From Salinarimonas ramus (GTDB lineage Bacteria; Pseudomonadota; Alphaproteobacteria; Rhizobiales; Beijerinckiaceae), in the NCBI RefSeq assembly GCF_014645695.1, contig NZ_BMMF01000016.1, forward strand, positions 61,044 through 125,043: a stretch of 64,000 bases of DNA. The letters run 5' to 3'. The notes below the pieces were generated by a model. That model ran no database searches. It worked only from the letters and a program-made list of their open reading frames with translations, and had not been told where the DNA came from. A program made the translations under genes and the position numbers. Shown here piece by piece: positions 12,885 to 21,244 of the stretch. Every line of letters starts with the position of its first letter. The first letter of the stretch is position 1.

Positions 12885-14198
12885 ATGGCAGACTATATCG
12901 TTCAGCGAGGTGATTACTGGCACTTCGTCAGGCGCGTCCCGACGGCGTTCGCTCACCTCGACCGGCGCACCTTCGTGCGCGCTCCGCTGAAGATCAGGGT
13001 CGAGGACGACCCGGCCGGCAAGCGGGCGAAACGAGCGGCGGAGGAATTCAACAGGCAGCTGGAAAGCGGCTGGCGCGACCTTTCCGAGGGGCGTGTGCAG
13101 GAAGCGGGGATCCGCTTCGAGGCCGCGCGCCGCAGAGCGCGGACGCTCGGACTGATCTATGAACCGGCGCTCGTCCTGGCGGAAACCGCAAGCACGGACG
13201 AACTCGTTCAGCGTGCTTTTCGACTGGCAGCGTCCGGCAAAATCGACGACCCACTGGAGACTGCTGCGATTTTGGGAGGCGTCGAAGCTGAGAGCGAAAT
13301 CCCGAGTCTGTCAACGCTTTTCGAGACTTATGAGCGGTTCAGGTCGTTTTCAAACAGAGGCAAGAGCGACGACCAAAGGCGCAAGTGGCGTAACCCAAAG
13401 CTGAAGGTCATACGGAATCTTCTTCACGTGATCGGCGACAAGAGAATTGATCGGATTACTCGGCGCGACGCGTTGACATTCCGTGAGTGGTGGGAGCAGC
13501 GAGTTCTTGACGAAGGACTCGATCCGGGCACTGCAAACAAAGACTTATCACATATCAATTCCATGATTAACGAAGTAGATTTGAAGTTGAAATTGGGACT
13601 TCCGCGGACGTTCGCTGGCTTGAGTCTTGAAGGTGCATCCAACAACAAGCGACTCCCCTTCGAAACCGAATTTATACAGGAAAGACTTCTGCTTACGGGT
13701 GCATTAGATGGGCTGAATGCAGAGGCGCGGCGAATTGTTTTCGTCTGTATCGAGACGGGTATGCGGCCGTCAGAAGTCTGCAACCTTACCGAGGATCGTA
13801 TTCATTTGGAAGCACCTGTGCCTCATGTGGAGGTTCGACCAGACGGCCGGGAGACCAAGAATTTCTGGTCCGTGCGTGACATGCCCTTGGTGGGGGTAGC
13901 ACTGATGGCCATGAAAGAGCAGAGTCGGGGCTTTCCGCGGTACAGGCACAAAGCAGACGGCCTGTCCAACTTGGTAAACGACTTTCTCCGGAATGCGGGC
14001 CTCATGCCGAGCCCGGAGCACAAATTTTACGGTCTACGCCATTCCTTTGCTGACCGGCTCACGGCCATTCGCGTGACCGATGAGGAGAAAGACAGCCTGA
14101 TGGGGCACGCCGGCGGGCTCTACGGGCAAGGCCCGTCGCTCGCGCACAAAGCGGCGATTCTCGACCGCATGGTCTTGAAGCCGCCGGAGCGGGTGTGA
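12885..14198 (+). CDS. Tyrosine integrase of the tRNA-Ser island
   Basis: A 437-residue phage-type site-specific recombinase expected to integrate or excise the island at the tRNA-Ser gene. The start at 12885 (MADYIVQRGDYWHFVRRVP) matches the usual arm-binding N-terminus. The catalytic residues are visible: Arg in ETGMRPSEVCNL, the HxxR pair region in KFYGLRHSFADRL, GH in SLMGHAGG, and Tyr in GGLYGQG. It is more AT-rich than the chromosomal genes before it, a sign of transfer. It is intact, so the island may still be mobile if the second site exists. Confidence 0.93.
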   Translation: MADYIVQRGDYWHFVRRVPTAFAHLDRRTFVRAPLKIRVEDDPAGKRAKRAAEEFNRQLESGWRDLSEGRVQEAGIRFEAARRRARTLGLIYEPALVLAETASTDELVQRAFRLAASGKIDDPLETAAILGGVEAESEIPSLSTLFETYERFRSFSNRGKSDDQRRKWRNPKLKVIRNLLHVIGDKRIDRITRRDALTFREWWEQRVLDEGLDPGTANKDLSHINSMINEVDLKLKLGLPRTFAGLSLEGASNNKRLPFETEFIQERLLLTGALDGLNAEARRIVFVCIETGMRPSEVCNLTEDRIHLEAPVPHVEVRPDGRETKNFWSVRDMPLVGVALMAMKEQSRGFPRYRHKADGLSNLVNDFLRNAGLMPSPEHKFYGLRHSFADRLTAIRVTDEEKDSLMGHAGGLYGQGPSLAHKAAILDRMVLKPPERV

Positions 14199-14365
14199 GC
14201 GGAACTCAAGATTTGTCGCGCTTTCGCACGTGCAGGAGAGATCTCAGTCGCGGCACGCAAGTCTCGTTCGAGCCGCTCCAACAGCGGAGCGTACGCCTCA
14301 CCGTGAACTTCCACGGCATAGGCGACGATTTCGAGCGCTTCCTGAATTTCGTCTCGGCTGGCCAT
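14120..14365 (-). CDS. Small hypothetical protein overlapping the integrase end
   Basis: An 81-residue frame starting MASRDEIQEALEIVAYAVEV and continuing with a helical, acidic segment (LLERLERDLRAATE). Small antisense proteins of this appearance are often found beside integrases in alphaproteobacteria. The function is unknown. It overlaps the last 79 bases of the integrase gene on the opposite strand, so the C-terminal part may be fortuitous. The N-terminal 50 residues look protein-like. Moderate confidence that it is real. Confidence 0.5.
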   Translation of the reverse strand: MASRDEIQEALEIVAYAVEVHGEAYAPLLERLERDLRAATEISPARAKARQILSSAHTRSGGFKTMRSRIAALCASDGPCP

Positions 14366-14469
14366 ACGCGCACTCCTTTGAGGCGCGAGATAGCTCCGTT
14401 GCGGGATTGGCAACTCGAATTTTCGATGAGTTTGGATCGCCACCCCGCGGGGCCCTACAGCTCTTAACC

Positions 14470-14542
14470 GGGACCCCACTTCGGACCTACAAGGCAATCA
14501 AGAATCGATTTTGTTCGGCTTTATGCGGGGCCCCATTTCGGA
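14470..14542. repeat. Pair of IS21-end-like motifs
   Basis: GGGACCCCACTTCGGA (14470-14485) and GGGGCCCCATTTCGGA (14527-14542) are near-identical direct copies 57 bp apart. Spaced repeats with a GGGACCCC core resemble the transposase-binding ends of IS21-family elements. The surrounding 14366-14677 stretch has no gene that I can support. Confidence 0.4.
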
Positions 14543-14677
14543 GCCTCTGAGAGGTCCCGAAGCCTGCCATCCACATAATGACCATTGATAGGATTTCCGG
14601 GGTAAACTCAATGGAAAGTTGACCGATATAGCGGGAAATCGATGTGTCTCCGCCAAGATCCCATCAAGTGTCGACGA

Positions 14678-15667
14678 TCAAGCCGCACGAGCCAAGGAGC
14701 ACCCTATGCCCGTGAGACACTCGATGACGTGCTGCATGACGGGGGGGCAAACCCCGTTGCCTAGGATCTTCACGCGATCTCTGCGGCTGCCGTATTCGAG
14801 ACGGTACTCGCGCCCAGTCCTCGGGCAGAGACCAAAACCCATAGCGCGGCGCAACTCCGGCAACTGAAGCATTCTCAGCCTAGGAATGCCCTCCACCCAT
14901 GAGACCAGACCGAATCGGTCGAGCGTGGTGAGCGTGCGCAGCGGTCGAGTGAGAGGCTGCCATCCGCCCGCGCGGTCGGAGGAGTAGTACACCACGAGGA
15001 AATCCTCGCCTTCACCCAGCTCGGCGATCCCAGCTCGAATACGCTCGGCGGTGGCCTCCGCGCGGCGCTCGTCGAAGGCGTGCTTGGCGGGCCACGTGCC
15101 GGGCTCGTCGAGAATTGTGCTCGCTGGCAGCGGATGGGAGGGCGGGACGGTGACCTCGTCTGGCTTGCGCCCAAGCTCCCCCATGATGAAGAGCCGTCGG
15201 CGCGCCTGCGGCACGCCGAAGTCGGCGGCGTCCAGTGTCTGGATCGTCAGCAGGTAGCCTACGTCCTCGAGCGCCGTCTTCAGCTCCCGGAAGCCCTCCC
15301 AGTTCCGCATCATCGCGACGTTCTCGAGCACGATCCACTGCGGTCGCATCTCGCGAATGAAGCGCATGACATACCAGCCGGAACGTCTGCTTTCGTCGCA
15401 GCGTGGCTTTGCGCCGCGAGCGATCGAGTGGTGGGTGCATTCGGGAGACGCGATCAGGAGGTCGACCTGTCCAATGTCCCCGAATATCTCCGGGCCGCTC
15501 TCGTCGCTCAAGCGCGTGTTCACCACCACCGCGCCGGGGAAATTGTCGCTGTAGGTTCGCGCGGCGACGTCCCATGCATCCACGGCGCCAACCAGTTCGG
15601 CTCCCGCCGCCTGCGCGCCCCAGCTGCTTCCGCCACCCCCACAAAAGAGATCGATAGCCCGGACCAT
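14678..15667 (-). CDS. drmMII: DNA cytosine-5 methyltransferase, DrmMII-like (DISARM)
   Basis: A 329-residue C5-cytosine methyltransferase, the expected self-marking enzyme of class 2 DISARM. Motif I (DLFCGGGGSSWG, residues 6-17), motif IV with the catalytic cysteine at about residue 77 in SPECTHHS, motif VI (LENVAM), motif VIII (QARRRLF) and motif X (ILGNGVCPPV) are in order. Motif IV is PEC and not the usual PPC. The target-recognition region is short. I chose the ATG at 15667 because GGGAGG lies about 8 bases upstream. An ATG at 15697 adds 10 residues. It is the last gene of the operon and is 229 bp from drmB, unlike the tightly coupled genes before it. Confidence 0.88.
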   Translation of the reverse strand: MVRAIDLFCGGGGSSWGAQAAGAELVGAVDAWDVAARTYSDNFPGAVVVNTRLSDESGPEIFGDIGQVDLLIASPECTHHSIARGAKPRCDESRRSGWYVMRFIREMRPQWIVLENVAMMRNWEGFRELKTALEDVGYLLTIQTLDAADFGVPQARRRLFIMGELGRKPDEVTVPPSHPLPASTILDEPGTWPAKHAFDERRAEATAERIRAGIAELGEGEDFLVVYYSSDRAGGWQPLTRPLRTLTTLDRFGLVSWVEGIPRLRMLQLPELRRAMGFGLCPRTGREYRLEYGSRRDRVKILGNGVCPPVMQHVIECLTGIGCSLARAA

Positions 15668-15896
15668 CAGCGTCGCCTCCCGAATCAGCGCGGGCACGGA
15701 AAGCGTCCCTCCCGTGCCCGCAGAATCTGCCGGTTTAGTGCTACCAGGTTCTGATCATCCCTAACAGGCCGATGTGCAAATAACCCTAACCCGATGAGGG
15801 ACTTGTACGAGAAGGCGGACGGACGCACCCCGAAGACGGCGCTGTCTCGCTCCCCAACCATGATCGAACGCGGGACGGCTGCGAGCCGCTCGCGTC
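15668..15896. other. Gap between drmB and the methyltransferase gene
   Basis: This 229 bp stretch holds no supportable gene. It breaks the tight coupling of the operon and could contain a separate promoter for the methyltransferase, which would let modification be made independently of the restriction arm. I cannot point to a definite promoter. Confidence 0.4.
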
Positions 15897-17783
15897 TCAT
15901 TGCGCCCAGCGGAAGGGCAGGTCGCGGAAGAACCCGACGTCGGGATCGTCCACGGTTCCCGACAGCAGAGCTCGGTCGAGCAGCCTGTTGCCCTCTTCGC
16001 AGCTCGTTTCCGGCAGGAGGACACAGCTGTGGCAGGCCGCCAGATTGGAGGAAAAGGCACCTCCATCGGGGCTCTCCATGCAGACGGGATCATTCGAGCA
16101 CCACGATGCCCTGGCGAGCGCATCATTGACGAGGCGCTCGAACCGCTTCGGGGCACCCTGAGCAACAAGCCCCCCTAGCGTTCCCTCGGAATCGCCCGAA
16201 GCCGTGTAGACCAGGAACCCGTTCATCCGACGCCGCGGGTCCTCCAGATTGCAGTAAAGCCTCTCGCGCAGAGAGGAGGATCCGTAGCCGCACGTGAACG
16301 TCAGTTCCTTAATCAGCGCGTGGGCGAGCGTCTGGATCATGATGAAGCGGGCGTCAATCGGACGCGGAGCCAACTGCCGCTCCCGTCGCTTTCGGTTGTA
16401 TTCGCTGATCAGTTTTGCGACGCGTGCGGCAGCCTTGCCGTCCGCCAGCCATTCGTCGATAGCGTCCTCACGCAACTCGATGAAGATCCCTTCACCGCGA
16501 ACCTCGATCGCGGGAAGCCAGTCGACGCTGTTGATCGAGAGAGGCTGGACGTTGGGGTCGCTTCGGTCCGTGAGCGGCATTAGGCGAGAGAAGCCCACAT
16601 GCACCCTTGTTTCGCGAAGCTTGCGAACGAGGCCGACACGGCGGACGAATCGATCCAGCCACCCGTAATCGGAACCGTCGGCGCGCTCGACGAACAGGTC
16701 GTCCTGTGCGGATCCGGCGCCGCTGCACAGCACCTCGTACTCCTGACGCCGGAAATCCTCCTCGCTGTCGACGCCGATCACCGACTGCTTACCGGCGAGA
16801 CGGGCGGTCGCGGCCTCCGCGAGTTCCTTGGCGGTCACGCCCGGCCACACGGCCGCAAGCATCGAACAGACCGCCTCGGGGACGGTCCCGTTCACCGACG
16901 CCGACGAGAGCTGCTGCCAAATGGCTGGCATGTCGAGGATGTTGCGAACGACGTCGCTCTCGACCAAGCGGCTCGGAGGGATGTAGATCGAGCTCGTGAC
17001 AATCGGGAAGTAGACGTTCGAGCCACCCCGCTGGACCGTCTGCAGGGGATGCTGGCAGGAATGCACGCCCTCCTCGCGGCCGAGCCAGGGCTGGGCGCCG
17101 GAACACGTCTTCACGGAGGTGAGGGCCCCCTCCTCGAAGGCGCCAGCCAGCGACCTCGTCCGATCGCAGGCCGTGCAGATTATCTTGATGCCAGCGAGGC
17201 TCGCCGCGCTGCGCCCGGCCTTGAAGAACAGCTTGCGATCAGCCGCGGTGCAACTGCAGCCGATCCATTCCTGGAAGGGAAAATCCTCGATGTGCCCACC
17301 CTCGCAGATGGCCACGATGCGGACCGGGATCATGCGTCGCTTCCACGTCTTGCCTGGGGGAGCGCAGCCATCGCACTGCGGCTGACCGCCGAACAGCGTC
17401 GTCTTCTCCATGCGGAAGCAATGCGGGCAGTAATGCCAGAGCGGAAAACGGACGTGGGGAATCTTGACCTTGGAAGTGCCCTCGCCCTCGCCGAAATCCG
17501 GCGGCTTCACGAAGTGGCTGCATCCGAGGCGGGCCTGCAGACGCTCCTCGCTTATGCACAAGCCGATGTCCGGCGCGTTGGGGAACCAGCGGTCCAGCCC
17601 CGCGCACATCAGTGCTTCGTCGTTGCGGAAGTCGTTCACGGCGCCGACGCCGAACGGCGAGATGATCTGGCCTCGGCGGACCGGGCGGCGACGTGGGATC
17701 CGCCTCGGTGCCGCCGGTGCCCCCCCGCCGCCGGCGGGGCGTCCGCCCCGACCGCCGCGGCCTCTAGCGAACCTGTTCGTCAT
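15897..17783 (-). CDS. drmB: DrmB, DUF1998 protein of DISARM
   Basis: DrmB partners the DrmA helicase in DISARM. The DrmAB complex is the conserved core of the system and acts on incoming phage DNA. This protein has 628 residues. After a basic Gly/Arg-rich start, RGQIISPFGVGAVNDF opens the domain. CPHCF near residue 121 and later CSCTAAD and CTACD give metal-binding cysteines. The DUF1998 C-terminal part has LAHALIKELTFTCGYGSSS (about residue 488), GFLVYTASGDSEGTLGGLV, WCSNDPVC and LAACHSCVLLPETSCE. Its ATG overlaps the drmA stop (ATGA), so DrmA and DrmB are translationally coupled, which fits a stoichiometric complex. Confidence 0.93.
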   Translation of the reverse strand: MTNRFARGRGGRGGRPAGGGGAPAAPRRIPRRRPVRRGQIISPFGVGAVNDFRNDEALMCAGLDRWFPNAPDIGLCISEERLQARLGCSHFVKPPDFGEGEGTSKVKIPHVRFPLWHYCPHCFRMEKTTLFGGQPQCDGCAPPGKTWKRRMIPVRIVAICEGGHIEDFPFQEWIGCSCTAADRKLFFKAGRSAASLAGIKIICTACDRTRSLAGAFEEGALTSVKTCSGAQPWLGREEGVHSCQHPLQTVQRGGSNVYFPIVTSSIYIPPSRLVESDVVRNILDMPAIWQQLSSASVNGTVPEAVCSMLAAVWPGVTAKELAEAATARLAGKQSVIGVDSEEDFRRQEYEVLCSGAGSAQDDLFVERADGSDYGWLDRFVRRVGLVRKLRETRVHVGFSRLMPLTDRSDPNVQPLSINSVDWLPAIEVRGEGIFIELREDAIDEWLADGKAAARVAKLISEYNRKRRERQLAPRPIDARFIMIQTLAHALIKELTFTCGYGSSSLRERLYCNLEDPRRRMNGFLVYTASGDSEGTLGGLVAQGAPKRFERLVNDALARASWCSNDPVCMESPDGGAFSSNLAACHSCVLLPETSCEEGNRLLDRALLSGTVDDPDVGFFRDLPFRWAQ

Positions 17784-20700
17784 GCTTCGTCACCTGTCGT
17801 GTAGACCGTGATGGGCGTGGCCTCACAGTCGGCGTCGACGTTTCGCATCGAGGTGGCCGTCTCCCTGACCGAAGCCGCGAGATGGCTCAGATGTGCGGGG
17901 AACGCACGCCCAGCCGGGTGGATGAGCGGATCGTCGGGCGTCTTGAAGACGCTGCCGTAATCCTGGGGCTTTCGCCTGTCCCAGTCGTCGAGGAAGCGGT
18001 CCAGGGTCGCTTGAGCACGAGCCGTCTCTGCGGGATCGACGAGGCGGACGCGGTCCATCACGATCCGCGTGACCTCGGCCCGCTCGGCCGCAGAAAGACC
18101 GAGCCGCGGACTGTCGCGAAGGTGCGGGAACCTGAAGCGGGTCACCGCTACGGCCAGGGCGTGGATCGCGCGCTCGCAGACCGGGATGGAGAAGGGAGTG
18201 ACGCTGGTCGGCTCGACGTGGCGATAAGCGTTCTCGTGGAAGGACCGGAAGGTTTCGAAGTGGGATCGGTCCCTCGGCTTGAACGGGTTGTAGTTCGTCA
18301 CGACGAGACCCGGCTTGTCGCGACCGCGGCCGACGCGGCTGGAGGCCTGGATGTATTCCGACGCGCCCTTCGGCTGGCCGACGATCGACATCAGGCTCAG
18401 ACGCGGGACATCGAGGCCGACCTGGATCATGTTGGTGGCGTAGCAGAGGTCCACCGCATCTCGCGAGGGGCGAGCACGGAAGAGCTTCTGGAGCGTGGCC
18501 GGAATTTCGCTGCTCCGCATTCGGCTCGTGAGCTCGTCAAAATTGTTGATGAAGCGGCGCCGGTCGGGGGCGCCCGCCGTGCTCATCATCACGGGAAGGC
18601 CGATCCGGTCCCACACGGCGTTCAGGTACTCTCGGATGTCCGCCTGGACGAGGGTCGAGGCGCGCCCGAGTTCTCGCAGGCTGTTGAAGTAGACGACCAG
18701 GGTCCAGTAGGGGTCCACGAGATCGTCCAGATTGCCTGACGCCGCATCGACTAGCGTGGGGGCCTGCAGCAGCGCGGAGAGCGTCCTCACCTGGGCGGTC
18801 ACATGCGAGGGCACGGCGGTGGCGAGGACGCCGACGTAGGTTCGCCCCGACGCGCCGTCGCCCTCGCGTGCGAAGAAGGACTCGCCCGCAACGAGGCCTT
18901 GGGGCGGGAACAACGCCGACTTCCGTCCGTAAACGGCGTGCACCTGCTCCGCGGCCCTCGCGATCGTCGCCGTCGACGCGACGATCTTCGCCGGAATGCG
19001 CTTCCCCTCGCGGTGAGCGGTGCTGAACTCGTCGATCAGCGTTTCGTAGTGCCCGACCATCGATCCGAGAGGACCGGAGATGAGGTGGAGCTCGTCCTGG
19101 ATGACGAGTTCGGGCGGGGTGGCGGCCTGCGGATTGTCCATCCCGAAGAGGAGGCGCGCTTCCGGGTTCCACGGCATCATCGCGAACTTGTCGACGGTGC
19201 CGATCAGGAGCGTGGGTGGCTGCCGGTAGATGCCCTCGTCGACGACTTCCAGCGGAAGGCCCACGTCGCCCGAAAAGGCGCAGCCCGGATCTTCGCAGCG
19301 AAACGCCACGCGATCCAGTCCGCCCGACCGGTCCCGCTTATACCCGAAGGCTCTGATCTCCCCGTCGTAGTCCTGGGGCCCCATGTCGACGCCGCACCAC
19401 GGGCAGCGCAGGATCACAAAGGGATTGTCGCCGCCGTCCCGCTTGAGCTTGCTCAGCGCGTCGACCGCTGCGTCGTCCTTGTTCGGCGTCACCGCCCCAC
19501 CGAGCCACAGGCCGATCGAGATCGGCACGTCTCCAAATCTCGCCGGCTCTGCCCGACGGCGCTTTTCGAGGGCGCAGATCAGCGACGCCGCACGCTGGAA
19601 CTGCTGCGTCGTGAGCAGCCGCAGAGTGTAGCGCATCAAAACGGTGGCGCCCGCGTCGTTCGGGGTCCGCAGGCGGCGCAGGAGGATGACCAAAGCGGCA
19701 AGACCGAGATAGGCCTCGGTCTTGCCGCCGCCGGTGGGGAACCAGATCACGTCGACCAGAGCCCGCTCAGGATGCGTCGGGTCGACGAAGGACCTGATGT
19801 TCATCAAAATGAAGGCCAGCTGAAAAGGTCGCCAGCGCGTCGAATCGGGGTAGGCCGGCGTCGGGGACGGAGCGCTTGGCTCCTGGCCCGAGGACCCCTT
19901 CAGCCAAGATCGCTGGAACTTGTCCTCCGATGCGAGGGCGTAGTGCGCCCTCTGCTCGACCATGGCGAGGTTCATGATGCGGAACGCCTCCAGGGCGTCC
20001 GCATCCCGCTCGAGGAGATCAATGCCGTCGATCATCCGAGCGAGGCAGGCGCGGCACTCGTCGAGATGCTTCTCACCTACTCTGCGGAGGTCCGGCTCCA
20101 GCGAGGCGTCTCTGGCCAGTTCGGAGGCTCGGTCCGCAATCCACCCATCGTACGCCTTCGCGAGCGCCCTGCAGGACCCAAAAAGGGACGCGTCGGTGGC
20201 GAGGCCCAGACGCCGCATGGATAGCTCGACGCCCTCCGCCTCCTCCAGCGGAAGGACCGGGGGCTGCGAGAACACAGGGAGCGTTTCCGTTCGGAGACGG
20301 AGAACATTGCCCTCCGGTGAAAGGCTCCAATCCGCTGAACAGCCGTGGCCGACGGCGAAGTTCGGCCGATGGCGATAGAGGAGCGCCAAAGAGAGTTCCT
20401 CGTCGTCCTGCAGCGAGGCTGGGCGACCCGGGTAGGGCAAGACCGAGGTGCCGTCCAACGGTACGATGGACATCTCGCACTGGAAGAAGCAGTTCTCGTT
20501 GATTGGACGCGTTTGCGTCCCGGAATTGACGAGCGTCACCGTGATGAGCCGTCGCCTTCCATCCCAGGGGCGGCTGACGATGTCGATGTCGAGCTGGCCG
20601 TGGGCATCGGGAGGCGAGATGCGTATTCGCGACGGGCGCATGATGCGGTCGACGCCGACGATGTCGGCGGCGGCGATCTCTTCCTTGGCGGTTCCCGGTG

Positions 20701-21244
20701 TACGGAACCAGAGCTCCGGATCGCGTCCGTCTTTGCGGTAGCCGGGGAAGTCCTTCACGAACTCCTTGTGGTAGGTGCCCCAGGAAGCCTCGATGCGGAT
20801 CCCCTCACCGACATCGGCGAGGAAACTGAGGCCCATCGTGCTGGGGAGAAAGGACGAAGTCGGGTCCACCTCGATGTCGACGTCCGGCGCTCGGTCCTCG
20901 GCCATGCCGCTCTCGATGGCGGGTTGGTCGAGGCCGGAAGCTTCGTCTGCCACCCCACCCACGCCCTCCGAGCCGACGTCCCGGGAAGCCTCGATGTCGG
21001 CTGCTTCCTGGCTGGCGTCCAGGGTGGCCGAGAACTTCACCCCAGCCGGGAACAGGATGCCGGCCGAGTATCGATAGCGCGGCGGATCCTGCTGCCTGAG
21101 GATCTCTTGGCCATTCAGAGGGTGGTCGTTGCCCCGGTACTGGACGAGCGGAAAGCCGGGTGACGGGCCGATCAGCTCGCGGCGGAGCGCATCGATCATG
21201 TGATCGCGGACGTCTCTCGTAGAGGCGACGCTGGACACCTTCAT
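17780..21244 (-). CDS. drmA: DrmA, superfamily 2 helicase of DISARM
   Basis: DrmA is the large helicase of DISARM. I start it at the ATG at 21244, which overlaps the stop of the NERD-helicase gene in ATGA and gives 1154 residues. An upstream extension to 21379 runs into the neighbour's coding sequence. Helicase motifs are in order: Walker A IWFPTGGGKTEAYLGL (about residue 503), Walker B VIQDELHLISGP (about 715), motif III IVASTATI, and motifs V-VI DLCYATNMIQVGLDVPRLS then QASSRVGRGRDKPG (about 969). The 500-residue N-terminal half lacks motifs that I recognise. It couples to drmB by a second ATGA overlap. Confidence 0.93.
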   Translation of the reverse strand: MKVSSVASTRDVRDHMIDALRRELIGPSPGFPLVQYRGNDHPLNGQEILRQQDPPRYRYSAGILFPAGVKFSATLDASQEAADIEASRDVGSEGVGGVADEASGLDQPAIESGMAEDRAPDVDIEVDPTSSFLPSTMGLSFLADVGEGIRIEASWGTYHKEFVKDFPGYRKDGRDPELWFRTPGTAKEEIAAADIVGVDRIMRPSRIRISPPDAHGQLDIDIVSRPWDGRRRLITVTLVNSGTQTRPINENCFFQCEMSIVPLDGTSVLPYPGRPASLQDDEELSLALLYRHRPNFAVGHGCSADWSLSPEGNVLRLRTETLPVFSQPPVLPLEEAEGVELSMRRLGLATDASLFGSCRALAKAYDGWIADRASELARDASLEPDLRRVGEKHLDECRACLARMIDGIDLLERDADALEAFRIMNLAMVEQRAHYALASEDKFQRSWLKGSSGQEPSAPSPTPAYPDSTRWRPFQLAFILMNIRSFVDPTHPERALVDVIWFPTGGGKTEAYLGLAALVILLRRLRTPNDAGATVLMRYTLRLLTTQQFQRAASLICALEKRRRAEPARFGDVPISIGLWLGGAVTPNKDDAAVDALSKLKRDGGDNPFVILRCPWCGVDMGPQDYDGEIRAFGYKRDRSGGLDRVAFRCEDPGCAFSGDVGLPLEVVDEGIYRQPPTLLIGTVDKFAMMPWNPEARLLFGMDNPQAATPPELVIQDELHLISGPLGSMVGHYETLIDEFSTAHREGKRIPAKIVASTATIARAAEQVHAVYGRKSALFPPQGLVAGESFFAREGDGASGRTYVGVLATAVPSHVTAQVRTLSALLQAPTLVDAASGNLDDLVDPYWTLVVYFNSLRELGRASTLVQADIREYLNAVWDRIGLPVMMSTAGAPDRRRFINNFDELTSRMRSSEIPATLQKLFRARPSRDAVDLCYATNMIQVGLDVPRLSLMSIVGQPKGASEYIQASSRVGRGRDKPGLVVTNYNPFKPRDRSHFETFRSFHENAYRHVEPTSVTPFSIPVCERAIHALAVAVTRFRFPHLRDSPRLGLSAAERAEVTRIVMDRVRLVDPAETARAQATLDRFLDDWDRRKPQDYGSVFKTPDDPLIHPAGRAFPAHLSHLAASVRETATSMRNVDADCEATPITVYTTGDEA

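Noticed and set aside
16599..17804. 401-codon plus-strand frame opposite drmB
   Set aside because: Antisense to a clear DUF1998 gene; low-complexity sequence without domains.
18803..20224. 473-codon plus-strand frame opposite drmA
   Set aside because: Antisense to the helicase motifs; no independent support.
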